Origin: Myxococcales bacterium
Lineage (GTDB): Bacteria; Myxococcota_A; Polyangia; Nannocystales; Nannocystaceae
Reading direction: 5' to 3'
Assembly: GCA_020431135.1 (NCBI GenBank)
Contig: JAGQIT010001328.1
Span: 1 to 5,688, forward strand
Length of the DNA stretch: 5,688 nucleotides
Positions 1 to 4,866 of this stretch are shown here, in pieces. The position numbers and the translations under genes were made by a program. Within the stretch, counting starts at the first letter, position 1. The number at the start of each line of letters is the position of its first letter. Under the pieces are notes generated by a model, which was not told the DNA's origin, did not search any database, and saw only the letters and a list, made by a program, of their open reading frames with translations.

Positions 1-602
1 GGGCTGTCATAGACGTTCTGGGTGACCTGCGCGGAGATCTGGCCCGGCAGGTCGGAGCGGATACCGGTGATCAACGCGGCCGGGATAACGGAGCCGGCCT
101 GCAGGAGGTACGGAGACGCTGGCGGCTGCACGCGGTCGGGGGCAACCGTGCGGCGGTCGATCGGCCCGGTCAGGAAGGCCTGGCGCGGATCGGTTTCCGG
201 GGTGGCCGCCATTCCACCTCCGGGTGCCGCAGGCGGCAATTGGAACCCGTTGGACGCAGGTGTCCCGGGGCGCGTCTGGAAGAACAGGTCGCTGACACGG
301 GCGGCCTCCAGTTCGGCAAGCCGCTGCTGCTCCGCCGGGTCCATGGTCGGGGGCGCGAGGCTTGGAGCCGCAATGGGCTGGCCGCGTTGCTGCGCGTCGA
401 GGATGCCGCCGCCAAGGTCGCCCGGCAGGGGCGGTCCGAGCCGCGGGATCGCGTCATAGCTGCCGGGCAGATCGCGGAGACCATCGGCGGGCTGGCGGCG
501 ATCCGTGGTGATCAGCTCTTCCGGGGCCGGAGTTCGGTCCGGACGTTGCAGCCCATAGATCAGCGCGGCACCGATCCCGAGGCCGGCGACGACGCCAAGC
601 CC
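1..602 (-). CDS. trbI: Partial TrbI/VirB10-family conjugative transfer protein, cut at both ends
   Basis: TrbI is the VirB10-like component of the conjugative type IV secretion channel. It is anchored in the inner membrane, spans the periplasm and helps form the outer-membrane core. Read on the minus strand, about 200 codons are open from 602 to 1. They begin with one hydrophobic segment (LGVVAGLGIGAALIYGL, about 600-550), followed by a proline/glutamine-rich stretch typical of the VirB10 periplasmic linker. Near the window edge come the conserved family blocks SPYLLQAGSVIPAALITGIR and SDLPGQISAQVTQNVYDS, which open the C-terminal TrbI domain. The normal N-terminal cytoplasmic part and start codon are missing. 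The frame meets TGA at 605-603, right where the neighbouring TPR gene begins. The C-terminal half lies beyond position 1. Codons such as CAA, CTT, ACT and CCA are commoner here than in the neighbours. The family call is firm. The alphaproteobacterial flavour is recollection, not a search result. Confidence 0.85.
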
Positions 603-605
603 TCA
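596..605. other. Abrupt junction between trbI fragment and TPR fragment
   Basis: Two unrelated genes on opposite strands both lose their 5' parts here. The minus-strand trbI reading frame is recognisable down to the Gly-Leu-Gly codons at 602-594 and then hits TGA at 605-603. The plus-strand TPR frame is recognisable from 599 onward, while translation upstream of it gives Arg-rich sequence without TPR character. I see no inverted repeats, target-site duplication, integrase or tRNA at the join. It may be an assembly chimera or an illegitimate recombination point. Confidence 0.7.
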
Positions 606-949
606 AGATCCTCGAGGACAAGCTCGGGGCTGAGCACCCGCGCCTGCGCGGCCCGCTGCTGATCCTCGCGGAGGCCGAGCTCGCCCTCGGTCAGGCCGCG
701 CCCGCGGCCGAGGCGGCGATGCGCGCCCTCGCCGTGAGCACCGATCGTCACGCCCGCGATCGCGGCGCGGCGACGGCTCGCCTCCTCCTCGCGCGCGCCC
801 GCTGGGAGGATCCGAGCGCGCGCGCGGAGGCCGTCCGCCACGCGCGCGAGGGCCGAGCCCTCCTCGCGGACGACGATCGCGCCGCCGCCCGTCTCCGCGC
901 CGATCTCGACACCTGGCTCTCCGAGCACCCGATGCCGGGGCGCGGCTGA
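599..949 (+). CDS. C-terminal fragment of a TPR protein, probably a myxobacterial Ser/Thr kinase tail
   Basis: Only the last 116 residues are present, ending at TGA 947-949. The frame can be followed back to a GCC codon at 599, where it joins unrelated DNA, so there is no genuine start. The fragment opens with ALKILEDKLGAEHPRLRGPL, the TPR hallmark of a helix followed by an 'LG..HP' turn. It continues with LLILAEAELALGQAAPAAEA, a second TPR helix pair. The last part (LLLARARWEDPSARAEAVRH, then DLDTWLSEH) matches the usual ending of long myxobacterial kinase-TPR fusions, in which a PknB-like kinase is followed by many TPRs. In such proteins the TPRs serve protein-protein contacts in the cytoplasm. 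The kinase domain itself is not in the window, so the kinase assignment is inference and a stand-alone TPR protein is possible. The internal ATG at 719 lies within a TPR helix and is not a convincing start. Confidence 0.75.
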   Translation, partial: ALKILEDKLGAEHPRLRGPLLILAEAELALGQAAPAAEAAMRALAVSTDRHARDRGAATARLLLARARWEDPSARAEAVRHAREGRALLADDDRAAARLRADLDTWLSEHPMPGRG

Positions 950-1038
950 GAACCTGTCTCCTAAAACACCCTGCGCGAGCGCCCGTCGGGCGGCCGCATA
1001 GCCCCGCGAGGAGCCAAGTATCTAGCCCCACGGGCCGG

Positions 1039-1074
1039 ATGAACGGCGTCCCGGACGTCCCTATAGTCGGGCCA
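1039..1074 (+). promoter_or_regulatory. Putative sigma70-type promoter giving a leaderless toxin mRNA
   Basis: A TATAGT hexamer at 1062-1067 matches the -10 consensus at four of six positions and stands out in GC-rich surroundings. Exactly six bases (CGGGCC) separate it from the ATG at 1074, so transcription would be expected to start on the A of the start codon. A weak -35 candidate, ATGAAC (1039-1044), lies 17 bases upstream and shares the TGA core of TTGACA. There is no purine-rich Shine-Dalgarno sequence before the ATG, which fits leaderless translation. A second TATA-like hexamer, TATCTA at 1019-1024, has no good -35 partner. Confidence 0.45.
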
Positions 1075-3896
1075 TGCATCAACGGGAGACACGCGCGGCG
1101 GAGCCTGTGCAGGCGCAATCAGACACGCGCAGCGTGACGCGGGAGGCCGGCGATCCGCAGACGCTCGGCCTCGGGAACCACAGCCTGCTCAACCTCGGGC
1201 TGCGGAGCGCAGCGAGGGCCTTCAGCGGGGGAGGCAACCACGCGATCGCGAAGGCGGTCCAGGCCTCGCGCGCTCGCGGACGGACGGCGACGGCGACGTC
1301 GACCGCGGAGATCCACGCGTCGGCGCGCCACGGCACCAGCGGCGCCGGCGGAGCCCTCCCGCACCTCTCCGCCATCCAGCGCTCCTTCGGCCCCGACCAC
1401 GATCTCTCGAACATCCGCGCCTTCGTCGGCGGGGCCGCGGCGACGGCCAGCGCCTCCATGGGCGCGGCGGCCTACGCCTACGGCGATCGCATCGCCTTCG
1501 GCAGCGCCCCGAGCCTCCACGTCGCCGCCCACGAGGCGGCCCACGTCATCCAGCAGCGCCGCGGCCTCAGCCTCCCCGGCGGCGTCGGCCGAGCCGGCGA
1601 TCGCCACGAGCGCCAAGCGGACCAGGTCGCCGCGCGCGTCGTCCAGGGGCGCTCCGCGGCGCCCCTCCTCGGCGGCTCCGCCGGCGCCTCGACCTACGCG
1701 AAGAGCGTCCAGGGCAGCCCCGTCGTCCAGCGGCTCGAGGTCGGCGAGCGCCCCTTCTCCGGCGGCTACGCGCCCCTCACCCGCGACCCCGCGTGGCTCG
1801 GCAAGGCGGAGGCCTACGAGAAGCGCCTCGGCGTCTACGCCTACAACCACCCGAAGGCGAGGACCGCCCTCACCCGCGCGCTCATGCGGATGGAGGACGT
1901 GATCGACAAGGAGTACAAGGTCGCGGAGCTCGACGACGACGCGCGGCAGGACCTCTACCGCCAGGTCTTCACCAAGGACGACGCCGGGAGCGCGGGTCAG
2001 GTCGGCAGCGGCCTCGCCTACGACGAGATCACCGACCTCCTGGTCAACGGCAACCTCCGCGAGCGGATGACCGCGTTCTACAACGCGGCCTACTACAACT
2101 CCAGCCCGTCGCAGCCGCCGCTCGCCGGCCTCAAGGCGATCGCCGTCGACCTCCTCCTCCTCAGCGAGCAGTCGAAGGAGGACCTCGAGACCTGGACGAG
2201 CTACATGTCGTCGATGGTCTTCGGCGGCGACAGCAAGAAGTCGTGGAAGGAGCTCGTCGCCGAGAAGAAGGCGAAGGCGCTCGCGCTCGGGCTCGACGCC
2301 GACGACATCGAGAAGAAGCTGAACTTCCTCCACTCGAGCTGGGTGCGCTACGGGGTCAAGCTGGCGACGAGCGCGACGTCCGTCGGCTACAACTTCAGCG
2401 ACGACCCCTTCGCCCTCGGAAACCTGACCCTTGAGACAGAGAACTACGGCACCGGCGAGATGGCGGTGAGCCAGGTCGGTCGGGTCAAGCGCTCGGCGCC
2501 CGACCAGACCGCCGAGAAGCGCACCGCGCAGGACTACGAGGACCTCGGGATCGGCCTCTCCGACCGCGAGAAGCGCTACACGAAGGCCAAGCTCGGCGTC
2601 GGCGACGACGTCTACGACACGACCAAGCTGCCGTGGATCGAGGGCCACACCTACTACGCGATGTCGGCCACCAACCCCTGGGTGAAGCGGATCCGCGGCA
2701 AGAAGGGGATGCCCGTCGTCGCCGGCGTCTCCGGGACCACGACGCGGATGCTCACCGCCTTCAAGTGGCTCAACTCCGGCGCCAGCCCGCTCGACTTCCG
2801 CCTGGCGATCCTCGGCTGGATGCTCCCCGCCTGGGACCACTCGCTCTACGAGATCCTCCGCGGCTCGCACCTCGCCAGCGTCAAGGGGGACAAGGAGAGC
2901 GACCTCACCGACGTCGTCGACATGTACATGAACATCCCGCCGCTGACGACCGAGGAGCTGCGGACCCACGTCGCCCACAACAAGCTCTTCCCCCACGAGG
3001 AGATCTACCTCAGCAAGATGGAGCCCGACAAGTCGCGGGCGACGGGCTACAAGGCCGTCTTCGGCGACAGCAAGTACGACACCGACCCGACGATCAGCGG
3101 CGATCCGAAGGTGAGCAAGGCCCACGCGACGGCGATCTACGGCTACACCTCAGGCATCCACAGCCTGATGAACGCGATCCTCAGCGCGTCCTACTACGAC
3201 CCCACCGGGTTGACCGGCGCCAAGCTGGTCGTCAACAAGCTCAAGGAGAACGCCAGCCTCCTCTGCCGCGACGCCTACCTGCAGGCGAAGTCGGCGGCAG
3301 GTCAGCCGCTGAACAGCGTCGAGCAGGCCGATCTCAAGTACATCAACGATAGCGGGTTCGAGGTCATCAATGTCCTCGAGAAGGAGGAGAAGGACGATGA
3401 GTGGACCACCCACTGCGAGGACCTCTCCCTCAGCTACGACGAGGTCAAGACCTACATCAGCACGACGGTCTACCCGTGGATCAGCGCGATGCAAAACCCG
3501 CTCTACGAGGAGCTGCTGACCCACATCAACATGACCGTCGAGGGGCTCAAGGACCTCCCGAAGTGCACAGGCCTCGTCTACCGCGGCGACTGGTCGTCGG
3601 TGATCGCCTCGCGCTACGAGGAGGGCAGGACCATCACCTTCGGCGAGTTCAACAGCTTCTCGCGCAGACGGAGCACAGCGCTGGAATTCGCCACAGGCGG
3701 CTCGAGCTCACACCCGGTCCTCCTGATCGTCCGACTGACGGGCACGGGCGGCCGCGACGTCTCGCGCTTCTCGCAGTACCCCGGCGAGCGGGAGGTGCTG
3801 ATGATGCCGGGCACGAAGGTGAAGATCACGAAGGTCACCTGGGGGACGACCGCCGACGGCAAGGACCTCAAGATCGCCCAGGGCGAGGAGGTCTGA
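1074..3896 (+). CDS. DUF4157 (eCIS_core) protein with C-terminal ADP-ribosyltransferase toxin domain
   Basis: This 940-residue polymorphic toxin is probably loaded into or associated with an extracellular contractile injection system. Residues 1-93 are a leader with two GNH-type repeats (near 34 and 54). Residues about 94-192 form the DUF4157/eCIS_core domain with zinc-protease-like HEAAH (H153, E154, H157) and a later E179-RQA-D183. A Gly/Ser/Ala linker ends in VVQR (217-220). Residues about 240-660 are a mostly helical region including a block with SGTTTRML and DHSLYEIL (553-594) that I cannot name. Residues about 681-935 look like an ADP-ribosyltransferase of the R-S-E class: helix AIYGYTSGIHSLMNAIL (687-703), R837 in VYRG, S861-F-S863 as the STS element, and E905-R-E907 before VLMMPGTK. 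The ExE form usually marks arginine as the modified residue; the target is unknown. No signal peptide or membrane segment is apparent. ATG 1074 is the first possible start after an in-frame TAG at 1023. Delivery by an eCIS is inferred; no structural genes are in view. Confidence 0.85.
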   Translation: MHQRETRAAEPVQAQSDTRSVTREAGDPQTLGLGNHSLLNLGLRSAARAFSGGGNHAIAKAVQASRARGRTATATSTAEIHASARHGTSGAGGALPHLSAIQRSFGPDHDLSNIRAFVGGAAATASASMGAAAYAYGDRIAFGSAPSLHVAAHEAAHVIQQRRGLSLPGGVGRAGDRHERQADQVAARVVQGRSAAPLLGGSAGASTYAKSVQGSPVVQRLEVGERPFSGGYAPLTRDPAWLGKAEAYEKRLGVYAYNHPKARTALTRALMRMEDVIDKEYKVAELDDDARQDLYRQVFTKDDAGSAGQVGSGLAYDEITDLLVNGNLRERMTAFYNAAYYNSSPSQPPLAGLKAIAVDLLLLSEQSKEDLETWTSYMSSMVFGGDSKKSWKELVAEKKAKALALGLDADDIEKKLNFLHSSWVRYGVKLATSATSVGYNFSDDPFALGNLTLETENYGTGEMAVSQVGRVKRSAPDQTAEKRTAQDYEDLGIGLSDREKRYTKAKLGVGDDVYDTTKLPWIEGHTYYAMSATNPWVKRIRGKKGMPVVAGVSGTTTRMLTAFKWLNSGASPLDFRLAILGWMLPAWDHSLYEILRGSHLASVKGDKESDLTDVVDMYMNIPPLTTEELRTHVAHNKLFPHEEIYLSKMEPDKSRATGYKAVFGDSKYDTDPTISGDPKVSKAHATAIYGYTSGIHSLMNAILSASYYDPTGLTGAKLVVNKLKENASLLCRDAYLQAKSAAGQPLNSVEQADLKYINDSGFEVINVLEKEEKDDEWTTHCEDLSLSYDEVKTYISTTVYPWISAMQNPLYEELLTHINMTVEGLKDLPKCTGLVYRGDWSSVIASRYEEGRTITFGEFNSFSRRRSTALEFATGGSSSHPVLLIVRLTGTGGRDVSRFSQYPGEREVLMMPGTKVKITKVTWGTTADGKDLKIAQGEEV
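1353..1649 (+). other. DUF4157/eCIS_core domain with HEXXH motif
   Basis: This segment encodes roughly residues 94-192 of the toxin. It shows the usual order of the domain: a start around LPHLSAIQRSFGPDHDLSNI, an alanine-rich middle with AYAYGDRIAFG, the HEAAHVIQQ helix, and a terminal helix with HERQAD. H153 and H157 could bind zinc with E154 as catalytic base; E179 is a plausible third ligand by analogy with gluzincin-like HEXXH...E proteins. This domain is known to mark proteins associated with contractile injection systems. Whether this copy is an active protease cannot be told from sequence. Confidence 0.8.
3114..3878 (+). other. R-S-ExE ADP-ribosyltransferase domain
   Basis: This segment encodes about residues 681-935. 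The order of elements fits the bacterial ARTs that resemble iota/C3/VIP2 and ecto-ART enzymes. It has an N-terminal helix with a YT...N signature (Y691, T692, N700), then the NAD-binding arginine R837 after a beta strand (GLVYRG). The S-F-S strand (861-863) follows with an RRRSTALEFA helix. Last comes the ARTT loop SQYPGEREV with E905 and E907 preceding a PGTKVKI strand. All key residues are present, so the domain is predicted to be catalytically competent. The central ART region between helix and R837 is longer than minimal. Confidence 0.82.
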
Positions 3897-3898
3897 GG

Positions 3899-4792
3899 TC
3901 ACGCCAGGCGGCGGACGAGCGCGTCCGCCAGGCGCCCCGGCGCCGCCTCATCGTGGCGGAAGAAGAGCGAGGGCTCGACGACCTCGAGCTCCGCGAGCAC
4001 CCAGCGGCCCGAGTCGTCGCGCATCATGTCGACGCGCGCGTAGAGGAGCGGCGCGTGCTCACCACCCGCGGCGGCGACGAGCTCGGCCGCCGCCGCGATC
4101 TCAGCGGCGCTGACCTGCGTCGGTCGATCGCTGGCGCCGTAGTCGTCCTGGACCCGGTAGTCGCCGGGCACCGGGATCTTCTGGACCGCGTGCGAGAAGG
4201 CGCCGTCGAAGAAGATGAGGCTCGTCTCGCCCTCGGTCTCGACGCGGCGCAGGTAGGGCTGGAGGAGCATCGGCTCGCGCCCGAGGTAGGCGCCCAGGTG
4301 GGCCTGGGCGGCGGCGAAGCCCGCCTCGTCGGCGGCGAAGCGCAGGGTCCCGCGGGCGCAGGCGCCGATCTGCGGCTTGATGAACCCGCCGGTCCAGCCG
4401 CGCTCCGTCACCGCCGCGGCGACGTCGATGGTCGCCCCCGCGGGCAGCCAGATCGTCGGGGCGAGCGGCGCCCCGGCGCCGGCGAGGTCGCGGAGGTAGC
4501 GCTTGTGGGTGTTCCAGCGGACGGTCGCCGCCGGGTTGAAGAGGCGGGTCATGCCCTCGACGCGCTCGGCCCAGGCGATGAACTCGTCGCGCCGATCGCC
4601 CCCCTCGCCGTCGTCCCAGTAGTCCCAGGTCGTGCGGATGAGGCAGGCGTCGAAGCTCCCCCAGCGGATCTCCGGGTCGTCCCAGGCGACGACCGCGACC
4701 TCCGCACCGCGCTCGCGCAGCGCCGCGTAGAGCGGCAGGTCGTCCTTCTCCCACTCGGGGAGCTCGCGGCAGGAGGCGATCGCGACGCGCAT
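3899..4792 (-). CDS. ATP-grasp ligase, DcsG-like
   Basis: This 297-residue soluble protein has the ATP-grasp fold, whose members join a carboxylate to an amine or similar nucleophile through an acyl-phosphate. Residues count from M1 at 4792. The N-terminal part begins MRVAIASCRELPEWEKDDLP, and FNPAATVRWNTHKRYL (85-100) follows. FIKPQIGACARGT (137-149) holds the ATP-contacting lysine and glycine loop, and LLQPYL (176-181) the hinge. GETSLIFFDGAFSHAVQKIP (188-207) follows. YARVDMM (251-257) with ELEVVEPSLFF (268-278) supplies acidic and metal-binding residues. Length and motif order resemble DcsG, the ligase of D-cycloserine biosynthesis, but none of the other dcs genes is seen, so its substrate is unknown. 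An in-frame ATG at 4846 would add 18 residues, but M1 at 4792 fits the family start and lies six bases after a TATCTT box. It converges with the toxin gene, with two bases between stops. Confidence 0.8.
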   Translation of the reverse strand: MRVAIASCRELPEWEKDDLPLYAALRERGAEVAVVAWDDPEIRWGSFDACLIRTTWDYWDDGEGGDRRDEFIAWAERVEGMTRLFNPAATVRWNTHKRYLRDLAGAGAPLAPTIWLPAGATIDVAAAVTERGWTGGFIKPQIGACARGTLRFAADEAGFAAAQAHLGAYLGREPMLLQPYLRRVETEGETSLIFFDGAFSHAVQKIPVPGDYRVQDDYGASDRPTQVSAAEIAAAAELVAAAGGEHAPLLYARVDMMRDDSGRWVLAELEVVEPSLFFRHDEAAPGRLADALVRRLA

Positions 4793-4827
4793 GGCCGGAA
4801 GATAGCGGAGCCCGGCGACGCGGCGAC
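4792..4827 (-). promoter_or_regulatory. Putative leaderless promoter of the ATP-grasp gene
   Basis: On the minus strand TATCTT (4804-4799) lies six bases (CCGGCC) before the ATG at 4792, the same spacing as in front of the toxin gene. This -10-like hexamer would place the transcription start on the A of the ATG. No Shine-Dalgarno sequence is present. The -35 region (around 4827-4822, GTCGCC) matches the consensus poorly, so activator help or a different sigma factor is possible. Confidence 0.35.
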
Positions 4828-4866
4828 CGGCCGCAGGGCGAGACAACGCACGGCGTCGGTGGCAGG
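4793..4866. promoter_or_regulatory. Divergent intergenic region between ATP-grasp gene and ftsH
   Basis: The 74 bases between the two divergent starts must hold promoters for both genes unless the ftsH promoter lies inside the ATP-grasp gene. Only the TATCTT box facing the ATP-grasp gene is evident. No clear plus-strand -10/-35 pair for ftsH is visible; the short AGG directly before ATG 4867 is too close to act as a normal Shine-Dalgarno sequence. Confidence 0.4.

Noticed and set aside
22..662. Several 100-145 residue open frames on both strands at the left end
   Set aside because: They overlap the trbI frame, which contains clear TrbI blocks, and translate to Arg/Ser/Pro-rich sequence without motifs.
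980..992. Hairpin CGCCC-GTC-GGGCG after the TPR gene as a terminator
   Set aside because: The stem is only five pairs with a three-base loop and no T-run follows; such small GC hairpins are expected by chance here.
1..1073. An integrative conjugative element carrying the toxin as cargo
   Set aside because: Only a trbI fragment is present, with no integrase, att site or other tra/trb gene. The abrupt double truncation is at least as well explained by an assembly chimera.
1119..3125. A 668-residue open frame on the minus strand
   Set aside because: It lies wholly antisense to the toxin gene, whose domains are recognisable. Its translation is a monotonous Val/Arg/Gly/Ala/Leu/Glu/Asp mix expected from the reverse of GC3-rich codons, and no domain is visible.
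1793..3352. Plus-strand open frames inside the toxin gene (1793-2434 and 2633-3352)
   Set aside because: They are out-of-frame shadows with extreme Arg/Gln/Pro content; the toxin frame runs continuously through both.
4793..4846. Earlier ATP-grasp start at 4846 adding 18 residues
   Set aside because: The family start MRVAIASCRE corresponds to 4792, the extra residues (MSRPAAGRRVAGLRYLPA) look like translated promoter, and the TATCTT box falls inside them.
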